Positions 1 to 8,440 of a DNA stretch of 64,000 bases are shown here, piece by piece. Below the pieces are notes generated by a model, which saw only the letters and a list, made by a program, of their open reading frames with translations, had not been told where the DNA came from and ran no database searches. Location: NCBI RefSeq assembly GCF_016741855.1, contig NZ_JAERRH010000018.1:62001-126000 (forward strand), read 5' to 3'. The translations under genes and the position numbers were made by a program. The stretch is from Streptomyces musisoli. GTDB taxonomy: Bacteria; Actinomycetota; Actinomycetes; Streptomycetales; Streptomycetaceae. Each line of letters begins with the position of its first letter. The first letter of the stretch is position 1.

Positions 1-35
1 AGAAGTGACCGGACCGAAGAAGTGAACCACCCCCT

Positions 36-488
36 GTGCTGAACGATCTCGACGAACGCATCGTGCACGCCCTCGCCGAGGACGCCCGCCGCTCCTACGC
101 GGACATCGGGCAGATGGTCGGCCTGTCCGCGCCCGCGGTGAAGCGGCGCGTGGACCGGCTGCGGGCCACCGGAGCCATCACCGGGTTCACCGTCCGGGTG
201 GATCCGGCGGCCCTCGGCTGGGAGACCGAGGGGTACATCGAGATCTACTGCCGGCGCAACACCTCGCCGGACACCATCCAGCGGGGCCTGGAGCGGTACC
301 AGGAGGTCGTGGCCGCGTCGACCGTCACCGGCGACGCGGACGCGATCGCCCAGGTGTTCGCCTCCGACATGCGTCACTTCGAGCGGGTGCTGGAGCGGAT
401 CGCCGGCGAGCCGTTCGTGGAACGCACCAAGTCGGTCCTGGTGCTCTCGCCCTTGCTGCGGCGCTTCTCGTCGGGAGCGCCGGGGTAG
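36..488 (+). CDS. Lrp/AsnC family transcriptional regulator
   Basis: A 150-residue protein with the Lrp/AsnC layout. The N-terminal helix-turn-helix (about residues 3-55) starts LNDLDERIVHAL and contains YADIGQMVGLSAPAVKRRV. A C-terminal RAM ligand-binding/oligomerisation domain follows. Such proteins bind DNA as dimers or octamers and sense amino acids. GTG at 36 is the only start that keeps the conserved LD-RI opening. It lies 4.3 kb upstream of davA-davB on the same strand, so control of lysine catabolism is possible, but a conservon intervenes and this is only inference. The left flank of its promoter is cut by the window edge. Family certain, target unknown. Confidence 0.9.
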   Translation: MLNDLDERIVHALAEDARRSYADIGQMVGLSAPAVKRRVDRLRATGAITGFTVRVDPAALGWETEGYIEIYCRRNTSPDTIQRGLERYQEVVAASTVTGDADAIAQVFASDMRHFERVLERIAGEPFVERTKSVLVLSPLLRRFSSGAPG

Positions 489-529
489 GGGCGGACCATG
501 TCAGGGGGCATCCGGTGGAGTGCCGGGTG

Positions 530-640
530 CGGGTGCTCCCTGGCTGGCCGGCCGACTTCGGCGGCATGGACGCCCTGGTCGCGGCGGCCGACAAGGAGGG
601 GAAGCCGCACATCATCGCGGTGCCCCGCGACTGGGCGAAC
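530..640 (+). pseudogene. remnant of ABC transporter solute-binding protein
   Basis: One frame reads FGGMDALVAAADKEGK then HIIAVPRDWAN, resembling the N-terminal part of PotD-like periplasmic solute-binding proteins (typically a GGMDALVAAAK-EG segment followed by VIALP-DWANYG). No start precedes it and the frame runs into unrelated sequence after about 35 residues. I read it as a decayed fragment in the 300-bp gap between the Lrp gene and cvnA. The family match is from memory of conserved sequence and was not checked by search. The rest of the gap holds only the cvnA promoter region. Confidence 0.45.
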
Positions 641-709
641 CGTGCGCGTCGGGGCCCTGCCCCTGGGCGACTCGGGCACCAGACCCCTGTGTGACTCGGG
701 GTTACCGCA

Positions 710-735
710 GGTCACCGTTGCGGTGCGGGGTGACC
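710..735. promoter_or_regulatory. inverted repeat upstream of cvnA
   Basis: GGTCACC at 710-716 faces GGTGACC at 729-735 with a 12-nt spacer, 55 bp before the cvnA start. TAGGTT at 742-747 could be a -10 element. This is a candidate operator for the conservon; no regulator is assigned. Confidence 0.35.
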
Positions 736-789
736 GTCCCGTAGGTTGTCCCGCGCTCTCTACTGACTGGTAACACCGGCAGGTACCCC

Positions 790-3372
790 ATGCGCTGGCC
801 CCTCGGCCGTCCCACCACCGTCCGTGCGCGGATCGTGGCGCTCGCGCTCGCCCCGGCGCTCGCCCTGATGGCGCTGTGGAGCTTCGCCATGGTGTCCGTC
901 ACCGCCGAACTGCGCGCGCTGATCCGGCTCCAGGGCGTGTACGAGGAATTCGGCACCCCCGTGGACACCGCGATCGGTCAGATCCAGATCGAACGCCGGA
1001 TGTCCGCCGCCTACCTCGGTGCCCGCCCCGACCCGGCCGCCGCCGGGGCCCTGCTCGGCCAGCAGCGCCGTACCGACCGGGCCGTGGACGCCATGCGGCA
1101 GGCGATCCGGGACGGCGACCGGGACCGGCTCACCGGCCGGCAGCGGCAGGCCCTCGACGCCATGGCCGGCGCGACCGACGGGCTGGAGAAGCTGCGCTCG
1201 CTCGTCCTGACCCGGCACATCTCCTGGGACCGGGCCGTCGGCGAGTACAGCGCGCTCGTGGAGCCCGGTTTCGACGTGCAGTCAACGCTCACCGCCCTCC
1301 AGGCCGGGCAGCTCGCCCGCGAGGCACAGGTCGTCGTCGAACTGGTCCGGGTACGCGAGTTCGTCTCCCGGGAGGACGCCCTGGTCGCCGGGGCGCGCGC
1401 GGCCGGCACGCTGACCGACCGGCAGTACGACACCCTCACCGCGACCATCGAGGACCGGCGCGTCTTCGAGCGGACCTACGTCCCCGACCTGCCCGCCGAC
1501 TCGCGCGCGCTGTTCGAGGAGTTCCGGCGCGGGGACCTGCACCGCTCGCTGGTGCGGGGCGAGGACGCGCTGCTGCGGGCCGGCGCCGGCGGGGCCGGCC
1601 GGGCCGTCGCGGCGGACACCTGGCGGTCGACCACCGACCAGGCCGTCAAGCGGTACATGCGGCTGTGCACACGCTCGGCGGAGAACTCGGCGGCCCGCGG
1701 CCGGAGCTTCGCCTACCGGGAGCTGGCCAAGGCGGCCGTGGTGGGCGCCGTCGGACTGGCCGCCGTGGCGCTGTCGCTGTGGTTCGCCGTCCGGGGCGCC
1801 CGGCGCATCTCACGCCGGCTGGAGACGCTGCGGGACGCCGCCGACCTGCTGACGGCACGGCAGCTGCCGGACGTCATGCGGCGGCTGGGCGCGGGCGAGG
1901 ACGTGGACGCGGTGACCGAGGCGCCGCCGCTGGCCGCCGACGAGGTCCGCGACGACGAGATCGGGCAGGTCGGCCGGTCGTTCAACTCGGCCCGGCTGGC
2001 CGCTGTGGAGGCCGCGGTCCAGCAGGCGACGCTGCGCCGGGGCCAGTTCGCGGTCCTGCTCACCATCGCGCGCCGCAACCAGGCGCTGGTGCACCGGCAG
2101 TTGAAGCTCGTGGACACGCTGGAGCGGCGCACCGAGGACCCCGACGTGCTGCGCGAGCTGTTCCGCATCGACCACCTGACCACGCGCATGCGGCGGCACG
2201 CCGAGAGCCTGATCATCCTCTCCGGTGCCGCCCCCGGCCGCCGCTGGCGCGGACCCGTGCCGGTCGCGGACGTGGTCGCCTCGGCCGTCGGCGAGATCGA
2301 GGACTACGCGCGCGTGGTCGTGCCGCCGATGCCCGAGGCGGGGGTGGCGGCGGACGCGGTCGCCGACGTCGTCCATCTGATCGCCGAACTCCTGGAGAAC
2401 GCCACGGTGTTCTCGCCGCCGCACACCAAGGTCACGCTGCGGACGGGACGGGTCGGCAACGGGTTCGTGGTGGAGATCGACGACCGCGGCCTCGGCCTCG
2501 ACGCGGAGGCGTCCGCGCTCGCCGCGCGGACCCTCACCGACCCTGACGCCTTCGACCCCACCCGGCACGACCGGCTCGGCCTCTACGTCGTCGGCCGCCT
2601 CGCCGCCCGCCACGGCATCGAGGTCACCCTCCGGGACTCCCCGTACGGGGGCACGACGGCGGTGGTCCGGCTGCCGGACGGAGTGCTGGCCCAGCCGGAG
2701 ACGGAGCCGACACGGACGCCCGCCCCCGCGCGGCGCCCCGGCCGGCCGGAAGAGCGGCCCCCGGCCGAGGCCTCGCACACGACGCGGGAACGGGCCGGGG
2801 AGCCGGGCACGGCACGGGGCCTGGCGACCCGGCCACGACCCGAACCGAAGCCCACCGGCACGACGCCCCGGCTCGCGCCCGAGGCCGCGCCCTCACCCGA
2901 GACCGCGCCCACGCGCGAACCAGGAGCCGCTGTCGCACCCGAGGGCACTGTCACGTCCGAGGGTTCTGTGGTGCCCGATGGTCGCCTCGCATCCGAGGGT
3001 CCTGTCGCACCCGACGGCCCTCTCGTACCCGACGGTCCGTCCGCACCGGAGGGCCCGTCCGCACCCCAGGCCGCGACCTCGTCCGTGCGCGGCTCGGTGG
3101 CCGAGCCGGGCGCCGAGGCCGTTCCCGCGCTGCCCACCCGTACCCGGCAGGCCTCGCTCGCACCGGAGCTGCGGGACGATCCGCCGGCGCGGGGCACCGG
3201 GGCCGCACGCGAGGCCGACGCCGAGGAGATGCGGGCCATCTTCGGTGCCTTCCAGCGCGGCCTGGACCGCGGCCGCAAGGGCCTGCCCGCGCAGCGTGAC
3301 GTCCCTGCCACGGGCACCGACGCCACGACCACCCCCGCCGACGAAGGGACGGACACCGACGATGCACGGTGA
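790..3372 (+). CDS. cvnA: conservon sensor histidine kinase-like protein CvnA
   Basis: An 860-residue membrane protein. TM1 lies at about residues 17-37, followed by an extracellular nitrate/nitrite-sensing (NIT-like) helical domain, TM2 at about 313-336, and a HAMP-like linker. The degenerate dimerisation region has HRQL near 434. The HATPase_c domain has an N box ELLENATVFSPP near 532, G1 IDDRGLGLD near 563 and G2 RLGLYVVGRLA near 594. From about residue 640 a long Pro/Ala/Glu tail contains degenerate PEG/PDG/SEG repeats. CvnA proteins are orphan sensors that act with roadblock, DUF742 and GTPase partners at the membrane rather than with a response regulator. ATG 790 follows an in-frame gap; its 3' end overlaps cvnB by 11 bp, indicating translational coupling. 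Confidence 0.92.
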   Translation: MRWPLGRPTTVRARIVALALAPALALMALWSFAMVSVTAELRALIRLQGVYEEFGTPVDTAIGQIQIERRMSAAYLGARPDPAAAGALLGQQRRTDRAVDAMRQAIRDGDRDRLTGRQRQALDAMAGATDGLEKLRSLVLTRHISWDRAVGEYSALVEPGFDVQSTLTALQAGQLAREAQVVVELVRVREFVSREDALVAGARAAGTLTDRQYDTLTATIEDRRVFERTYVPDLPADSRALFEEFRRGDLHRSLVRGEDALLRAGAGGAGRAVAADTWRSTTDQAVKRYMRLCTRSAENSAARGRSFAYRELAKAAVVGAVGLAAVALSLWFAVRGARRISRRLETLRDAADLLTARQLPDVMRRLGAGEDVDAVTEAPPLAADEVRDDEIGQVGRSFNSARLAAVEAAVQQATLRRGQFAVLLTIARRNQALVHRQLKLVDTLERRTEDPDVLRELFRIDHLTTRMRRHAESLIILSGAAPGRRWRGPVPVADVVASAVGEIEDYARVVVPPMPEAGVAADAVADVVHLIAELLENATVFSPPHTKVTLRTGRVGNGFVVEIDDRGLGLDAEASALAARTLTDPDAFDPTRHDRLGLYVVGRLAARHGIEVTLRDSPYGGTTAVVRLPDGVLAQPETEPTRTPAPARRPGRPEERPPAEASHTTRERAGEPGTARGLATRPRPEPKPTGTTPRLAPEAAPSPETAPTREPGAAVAPEGTVTSEGSVVPDGRLASEGPVAPDGPLVPDGPSAPEGPSAPQAATSSVRGSVAEPGAEAVPALPTRTRQASLAPELRDDPPARGTGAAREADAEEMRAIFGAFQRGLDRGRKGLPAQRDVPATGTDATTTPADEGTDTDDAR

Positions 3373-3799
3373 CGAGCAGACCCCGCAGCAGCCCGCCGTG
3401 CCCGCCGGAGCCCCCGGTACGGATCTCGGCTGGCTGCTGGACGACCTCGTGGCCCGCACCGGGCACGTGCGCCAGGCTGTGCTGCTCACCGCCGACGGTC
3501 TCCCGCTCAGCAGCTCCGACGGCATGCGCCGGCGGGACATCGAGCATCTGGCCGCCGTCTGCTCCGGCTTCCACGGCCTGGCCCGCTCCGCGGGGGAGCG
3601 GTTCGGCGCGGGCGAGGTCCGGCAGACGATGGTGATGCTGGACGACGCGTACCTCTTCATCACCCCTGCCGGACACGGCAGCCGGCTCGCCGTGCTCAGC
3701 GAGGCCCACACCGACGTCGGCCAGCTCGCCCACGAGATGGCGCTCCTGGTCCGCCGCCTCGGCCGCCACCTGGACGCGGCGTCCCGCACCACCCCGTGA
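3362..3799 (+). CDS. cvnB: roadblock/LC7 protein CvnB
   Basis: A 145-residue roadblock/LC7-domain protein; the core runs LGWLLDDLVARTGHVRQAVL, then DGLPLSSSDGM and a C-terminal helix. In conservons CvnB binds CvnA, CvnC and the CvnD GTPase and is thought to regulate nucleotide state, as bacterial MglB does. The ATG at 3362 lies inside the end of cvnA (stop 3370-3372), and the length is normal for the family. The CvnD partner it would normally regulate is absent from this locus. Confidence 0.93.
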   Translation: MHGDEQTPQQPAVPAGAPGTDLGWLLDDLVARTGHVRQAVLLTADGLPLSSSDGMRRRDIEHLAAVCSGFHGLARSAGERFGAGEVRQTMVMLDDAYLFITPAGHGSRLAVLSEAHTDVGQLAHEMALLVRRLGRHLDAASRTTP

Positions 3800-3806
3800 C
3801 CCCGCG

Positions 3807-4187
3807 GTGAGCGACGAGCACTGGTACGAGGACGAGACCGGGCCCATGGTCCGCCCCTACACGGTGACCCGGGGCCGTACCCGTCCCGTCGGCCGGCACC
3901 CCCTCGACCTGCTGTCCCGGGTCACCGCACTGGACCCGGACGAGCCGGCGGGTCCCGGCCTCGACCACGCCCCGGCCGCACTGCTCGACCTGATCAGGCG
4001 CGGCCCCCGCCCCGTCGTCGAGCTGGCCGCGGACGCCGACCTGCCGCTGACCGTGGTCCGGGTACTGCTCGGCGACCTGGCCGAGGCCGGACACGTCCGC
4101 ATCGACGCGCCCCGCCGTCCGGCCGCGGGCCCCGCCGCCGACCCCGGGCTGCTCCAGGAGATCGTGACCCGGCTGAAGGAGCTGTAG
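3807..4187 (+). CDS. cvnC: DUF742 protein CvnC
   Basis: A 126-residue DUF742 protein. It starts with an acidic stretch followed by GPMVRPYTVTRGRTRP, the hallmark of the family, and ends in a winged-helix-like region (ALLDLIRRGPRPVVELA onward). CvnC is the third conservon component and is likely a binding adaptor. GTG 3807 is 7 bp after the cvnB stop. Normally a CvnD GTP-binding protein overlaps its 3' end; here no P-loop GTPase follows, and the next 580 bp appear decayed on the other strand. Confidence 0.92.
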   Translation: MSDEHWYEDETGPMVRPYTVTRGRTRPVGRHPLDLLSRVTALDPDEPAGPGLDHAPAALLDLIRRGPRPVVELAADADLPLTVVRVLLGDLAEAGHVRIDAPRRPAAGPAADPGLLQEIVTRLKEL

Positions 4188-4191
4188 GGCG

Positions 4192-4540
4192 CGAGGAGAC
4201 GGTCGGCGGCGCACCAGCTCCGCCGGCAGGGCGGCGGTCGGCTCGCCGGCCGGCGGGAACGCCTCCAGCCGCAGCTCGGCCACGGTGACGTCGGTGGCCG
4301 TGCCGAAGTGGGTCGGCGGGCGGTGAGGCCGGCGGCCGGGCGGGCCAGGCGTTCGTCCGGGTTGCGTACGCTCTCGGCCCGCACCCGGTCGACGATGTGC
4401 CACGCCCACTCGTGCGGGTTCACGACGCACGCCGCGAGTCCCTCCGGTCTCACGTGCCGCCGGGTCGTTCCCGCACGCGTGGTCACCTCGGCGCCGGCGA
4501 GCGTGCCGGCCACCGGCTCGGGCGGCGTCTCGCTGTTCAC
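4192..4540 (-). pseudogene. decayed gene, family not recognised
   Basis: On the minus strand, codons with strong G/C third positions begin at GTG 4540 and run through NPHEWAWHIVDRVRAESV and NPDERLARPAAGL. The reading then shifts frame near 4320 to HFGTATDVTVAELRLEAF and on to AALPAELVRRR, without a clear stop before cvnC. Two consecutive protein-like segments in different frames suggest a frameshifted or decaying gene, which I could not assign to a family. It fills most of the 582-bp gap between cvnC and davA, where a cvnD gene would be expected. The remainder holds only the davA promoter region. Confidence 0.4.
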
Positions 4541-4718
4541 CGACGCTCCGGGGTCGGCACCCCGTATCCGCCGCGGCGGGCGCGTCGCACCGGTGTCTGC
4601 TCCCGGGGGAGGACGGGCACCCGCGGGGGTGCGCAACGAATCGCCGCCCGCCCCCCGCTGCACGCAACGAACCGCGCACCCGCGCGCAACGGCTCCTTCT
4701 TGTCCGGCCGCGCGCACC

Positions 4719-4730
4719 GACCGTACGGTC
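4719..4730. promoter_or_regulatory. perfect palindrome upstream of davA
   Basis: GACCGTACGGTC is a perfect 12-bp palindrome 39 bp upstream of the davA start. Its half-sites resemble TetR-type operators (ACCGTACGGT). It probably overlaps the core promoter of the davA-davB pair. Confidence 0.45.
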
Positions 4731-4769
4731 TTATCGGCCCCCAACCCCACGTACCGGCGAGGATCCCGC

Positions 4770-5558
4770 ATGCGCACCGCCCTGCTCCAGAGCTCCGGCC
4801 GCCCCGGCTCGGTCGCCGAGAACCTCAAGGTCCTCGGCGAGGCCGCGGGCCGTGCCGCCGCCGGGGGCGCCGCGCTGCTCGCCGCACCGGAGATGTTCCT
4901 GACCGGGTACGCGATCGGCGACGACATCGCGCGCCTCGCCGAGCCCGCCGACGGCGACTCCGCCGACGCGATCGCGGAGATCGCCTCCCACCACGGCCTG
5001 GCCATCGCCTACGGCTACCCGGAGCGCGACGGCGAAACCGTCTACAACTCCGCCCAGCTGATCTCCGCCGACGGCACCCGGCTCGCGAACTACCGCAAGA
5101 CCCACCTCTTCGGCTGCGCCGAGCGCGAGCACTTCACCCCGGGCGAGCAGTCGCTCGTCCAGGCCCGGCTGGGCGACCTGACCGTCGGCCTCATGATCTG
5201 CTACGACGTCGAGTTCCCGGAGAACGCCCGCGCCCACGCCCTGGCCGGCACCGACCTGCTCGTCGTGCCGACGGCGAACATGCACCCGTTCCAGTTCGTC
5301 GCCGAGTCGATGGTGCCGGTACGTGCCTGGGAGAACCAGATGTACGTCGCGTACGTCAACCGGGTCGGCCACGAGGGCGAGTTCGAGTTCTTCGGGCTCT
5401 CCGCCCTCGCCGGCCCCGACGGTATCGCCCGCACCCGCGCCGGCCGCGGCGAGGAACTGGTCGTCGCCGACGTCGACCCCGCCTTCCTGGCCGCCTCGCG
5501 CGAGGCGAACCCGTACCTGAAGGACCGCCGCCCCGGCCTGTACGGGTCCCTCGTCTGA
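4770..5558 (+). CDS. davA: 5-aminovaleramidase-like nitrilase-superfamily amidase
   Basis: A 262-residue carbon-nitrogen hydrolase with the complete Glu-Lys-Cys triad: E41 in PEMFLTGY, K110 in NYRKTHLFG and C144 in MICYDVEFPENAR. Wording and length match Pseudomonas putida DavA, which hydrolyses 5-aminovaleramide to 5-aminovalerate and ammonia in lysine catabolism (from memory, not aligned). The partner enzyme DavB is encoded 50 bp downstream, which supports that substrate. ATG 4770 follows a GCGAGGA Shine-Dalgarno; a longer in-frame extension back to 4308 runs through noncoding-looking sequence and is rejected. A general aliphatic amidase is the alternative. Cytoplasmic. Confidence 0.85.
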   Translation: MRTALLQSSGRPGSVAENLKVLGEAAGRAAAGGAALLAAPEMFLTGYAIGDDIARLAEPADGDSADAIAEIASHHGLAIAYGYPERDGETVYNSAQLISADGTRLANYRKTHLFGCAEREHFTPGEQSLVQARLGDLTVGLMICYDVEFPENARAHALAGTDLLVVPTANMHPFQFVAESMVPVRAWENQMYVAYVNRVGHEGEFEFFGLSALAGPDGIARTRAGRGEELVVADVDPAFLAASREANPYLKDRRPGLYGSLV

Positions 5559-5608
5559 ACCCCCTGAGCCCTCCCCCGAACCACCCCGCGCAAGGAGTCC
5601 GTACCCCC

Positions 5609-7321
5609 ATGACGTCCACGGTGCCCAACGCCGTCGAGCACACCGACGAGCAGCAGCCGCCGATCACCATGTTCGGCCCGGACTTCCCCTACGCCTACGA
5701 CGACTTCCTCGCCCACCCGGCGGGCCTCGGCCAGATCCCGGCGACCGAGCACGGCACCGAGATCGCGGTCATCGGCGGCGGCCTGTCCGGCATCGTGGCC
5801 GCGTACGAGCTGATGAAGATGGGCCTCAAGCCCGTCGTCTACGAGGCCGACCAGATCGGCGGCCGGCTCCGCACGGTCGGCTTCGACGGCTGCGACGAGT
5901 CGCTGACCGCCGAGATGGGCGCGATGCGCTTCCCGCCGTCCTCCACCGCCCTCCAGCACTACATCGACATGGTGGGCCTGGAGACCCGTCCCTTCCCGAA
6001 CCCCCTGGCCGAGGCGACCCCGTCGACCGTCGTCGACCTCAAGGGCGAGTCGCACTACGCCGAGACCATCGCCGACCTGCCCCAGGTCTACCGGGATGTC
6101 GCCGAGGCGTGGAACAAGTGCCTGGAAGAGGGCGCCGACTTCTCCGACATGAACCGTGCGATGCGCGAGCGGGACGTCCCGCGCATCCGCGAGATCTGGG
6201 CGAAGCTGGTCGAGAAGCTCGACAACCAGACCTTCTACGGCTTCCTGTGCGACTCCGAGGCGTTCAAGTCCTTCCGGCACCGGGAGATCTTCGGCCAGGT
6301 CGGCTTCGGCACCGGCGGCTGGGACACCGACTTCCCGAACTCCATCCTGGAGATCCTCCGCGTCGTCTACACCGAGGCCGACGACCACCACCGCGGGATC
6401 GTCGGCGGCTCCCAGCAGCTGCCGCTGCGCCTGTGGGAGCGCGAGCCGGAGAAGATCGTCCACTGGCCCTACGGAACCTCGCTGAAGTCCCTGCACGTCG
6501 ACGGCGAGCCGAAGCCGGCCGTGACCCGGCTGCACCGCACCGCGGGCAACCAGATCACCGTGACCGACGCGAACGGGGACATCCGCACCTTCAAGGCGGC
6601 GATCTTCACCGCCCAGTCCTGGATGCTGCTGTCCAAGATCGCCTGCGACGACTCGCTGTTCCCGATCGACCACTGGACCGCGATCGAGCGCACCCACTAC
6701 ATGGAGTCCAGCAAGCTCTTCGTGCCCGTGGACCGGCCGTTCTGGCTGGACAAGGCCGTCGACGACAAGGGAAACCCGACCGGGCGGGACGTCATGTCGA
6801 TGACGCTCACCGACCGCATGACCCGCGGCACCTACCTGCTGGACGACGGCCCGGACAAGCCGGCCGTGATCTGCCTGTCGTACACCTGGTGCGACGACAG
6901 CCTGAAGTGGCTGCCGCTGTCCGCGAACGAGCGGATGGAGGTCATGCTGAAGTCGCTCGGCGAGATCTACCCGAATGTCGACATCAGGAAGCACATCATC
7001 GGCAACCCGGTGACCGTCTCCTGGGAGAACGAGCCCTACTTCATGGGCGCGTTCAAGGCCAACCTGCCCGGCCACTACCGCTACCAGCGGCGCCTGTTCA
7101 CGCACTTCATGCAGGACCGGCTGCCCGAGGACAAGCGGGGCATCTTCCTCGCCGGCGACGACATCTCCTGGACGGCCGGCTGGGCCGAGGGCGCGATCCA
7201 GACCGCGCTGAACGCGGTCTGGGGCGTCATGCACCACTTCGGCGGCGAGACCGACGCGACGAACCCGGGCCCGGGTGACGTCTACGACGAGATCGCGCCG
7301 GTGGAGCTTCCCGAGGACTGA
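5609..7321 (+). CDS. davB: L-lysine 2-monooxygenase-like flavin amine oxidase
   Basis: A 570-residue FAD-dependent amine oxidase. The opening ITMFGPDFPYAYDDFL is followed by the dinucleotide-binding motif GGGLSG (56-61) and YELMKMGLKPVVYEA, then GAMRFPPSSTA. The C-terminal flavin contact is GIFLAGDDISWTAGWAEGA. These segments closely recall P. putida DavB, which oxidatively decarboxylates L-lysine to 5-aminovaleramide, the DavA substrate. The davA-davB order and 50-bp spacing suggest one transcript, ending at the hairpin at 7338-7376. SD AAGGAG precedes ATG 5609. Tryptophan or phenylalanine 2-monooxygenase are related alternatives but fit the sequence less well. Confidence 0.85.
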   Translation: MTSTVPNAVEHTDEQQPPITMFGPDFPYAYDDFLAHPAGLGQIPATEHGTEIAVIGGGLSGIVAAYELMKMGLKPVVYEADQIGGRLRTVGFDGCDESLTAEMGAMRFPPSSTALQHYIDMVGLETRPFPNPLAEATPSTVVDLKGESHYAETIADLPQVYRDVAEAWNKCLEEGADFSDMNRAMRERDVPRIREIWAKLVEKLDNQTFYGFLCDSEAFKSFRHREIFGQVGFGTGGWDTDFPNSILEILRVVYTEADDHHRGIVGGSQQLPLRLWEREPEKIVHWPYGTSLKSLHVDGEPKPAVTRLHRTAGNQITVTDANGDIRTFKAAIFTAQSWMLLSKIACDDSLFPIDHWTAIERTHYMESSKLFVPVDRPFWLDKAVDDKGNPTGRDVMSMTLTDRMTRGTYLLDDGPDKPAVICLSYTWCDDSLKWLPLSANERMEVMLKSLGEIYPNVDIRKHIIGNPVTVSWENEPYFMGAFKANLPGHYRYQRRLFTHFMQDRLPEDKRGIFLAGDDISWTAGWAEGAIQTALNAVWGVMHHFGGETDATNPGPGDVYDEIAPVELPED

Positions 7322-7337
7322 CCCGGGAACGGACCAG

Positions 7338-7376
7338 GGCGCGGGCGGCCGGCCTCGGACTCCGGCCGCCCGCGCC
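7338..7376 (+). terminator. strong hairpin terminator after davB
   Basis: A perfect 15-bp GC-only stem (7338-7352 with 7362-7376) with a 9-nt loop lies 17 bp after the davB stop. No long U-tract follows on either strand, as is usual in Streptomyces. It may also act on the converging minus strand. Confidence 0.8.
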
Positions 7377-7377
7377 T

Positions 7378-7645
7378 TCTCAAACACCTCGGCGGCGACG
7401 TCCGTCAGCCCGGCGGCATCCCGTGCGGTGCCCTCCAGGTCGATGAGGACCTCGTCCAGACCGATCCGGGCGTGCTCCACGAGGTCCGCCACGATCTGGT
7501 CGACGCTGCCCTGGAAGGGCCGGCGGTACGTGCCCTCGTACGGCTTGGCCCGGCGGTCGGTGTTCACGCGCAGCACGGTCCGGATCGGCTCCATGCGGCC
7601 CCGCTCCTCGGCCAGGTCCCGCAGCCGCCGCCGGTGGGCGAGATC
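7378..7645 (-). pseudogene. C-terminal remnant of LLM-class F420-dependent oxidoreductase
   Basis: The minus strand reads RRLRDLAEERGRMEPIRTVL, then a segment with PFQGSVDQIVADLVEHA and a final IDLEGTARD...AAEVFEKARAAGV. This matches the last 80-90 residues of luciferase-like F420-dependent oxidoreductases. The N-terminal two thirds are missing: the coding part begins just after the DUF5995 stop. The frame runs on through the davB terminator without a stop; a TGA to CGA change after the terminal AAGV would explain this. With the terminator it fills the 332-bp gap between davB and the DUF5995 gene. Confidence 0.6.
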
Positions 7646-7653
7646 CGGCCACC

Positions 7654-8340
7654 TCAGTCGGCGAGCGGTGTCAGCAGCATCCGGCCGGCGAACCCCACCG
7701 CCGCGTCCAGCCGTTCGGTGAACTCCTCGGCGACGTCGGCGCAGTGCCGCAGCGCCCACAGTGCGCGGGCCGCCGTCCAGGTGGCCTCCCGGGCCCGCTC
7801 CAGGCTCCAGGAGCCCAGCAGGTGGGTGAGCGGGTCGGCGATCTGGAGCAGGTCGGGGCCCGGCATCAGCTCCTCGCGGATCCGCTCCTCCAGCGACCCG
7901 AGGAGCTCGCCCACGCGGTCGAACTCGTCCTCCAGATCGGCCGGCCGGCAGCCGAGCGTCCGGCAGGTGTCGACCACGGCGAGGGCGAGGTCGTGCCCGA
8001 TGTGGGCGTTGATTCCGGCCAGCGCGAACTGGAGCGGTCGCACGCCGGGGTGGCGGCGGAGCTGGAACAGGGGCCGCCAGCAGGCGGGCGGGCGGCGGTC
8101 CGCGGCGGCCTCGTCGACCGCCGCCAGGTACCGCTCGGCGAACCGCACGTCGAGCGTGCTCGCCGCGCGCGGGTCCGGGAACCGGCCGGCGGCCAGGCGA
8201 CGCCCGACCTCCTCGGTGACGGCGAGGTACACGCGGTTGAACACGCCGACGCCGTCCCCCGCCGGCAGGTCCGCGTCGAGAGCGCGCATCCGCGCGACGA
8301 CGGCGTCGACGGGGGCGGTGAAGTATGCCGGCTGCGCCAT
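7654..8340 (-). CDS. DUF5995 family protein
   Basis: A 228-residue soluble, largely helical protein recognised as DUF5995. Typical features are the N-terminal MRALDADLPAGDGVGVFNRVY, a central PLFQLRRHPGVRPLQFALAG, and the His-rich INAHIGHDLALAVVDT in which conserved His/Asp residues could bind a metal or ligand. No function is established. ATG 8340 is followed by a good reading frame with no signal peptide. It stands alone on the minus strand between an oxidoreductase remnant and the permease gene. Confidence 0.8.
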   Translation of the reverse strand: MAQPAYFTAPVDAVVARMRALDADLPAGDGVGVFNRVYLAVTEEVGRRLAAGRFPDPRAASTLDVRFAERYLAAVDEAAADRRPPACWRPLFQLRRHPGVRPLQFALAGINAHIGHDLALAVVDTCRTLGCRPADLEDEFDRVGELLGSLEERIREELMPGPDLLQIADPLTHLLGSWSLERAREATWTAARALWALRHCADVAEEFTERLDAAVGFAGRMLLTPLAD

Positions 8341-8440
8341 GGGGGAAGCGTCCCAGTCCGTGGCCGGCCGGCGCGCCGACCGGCCCGGTGCTTCGCCGGA
8401 ACGGGGGAACGCCGGGCCGGGTGCGCAGGCGAGCGCGCGC

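Noticed and set aside
876..2546. 556-residue ORF overlapping cvnA in another frame
   Set aside because: Arg/Pro/Gly-rich composition typical of a shifted frame in high-GC DNA; the cvnA frame has clear domains.
4308..4769. N-terminal extension of davA to 4308
   Set aside because: The extension shows no conserved domain and DavA homologues start at the ATG at 4770.
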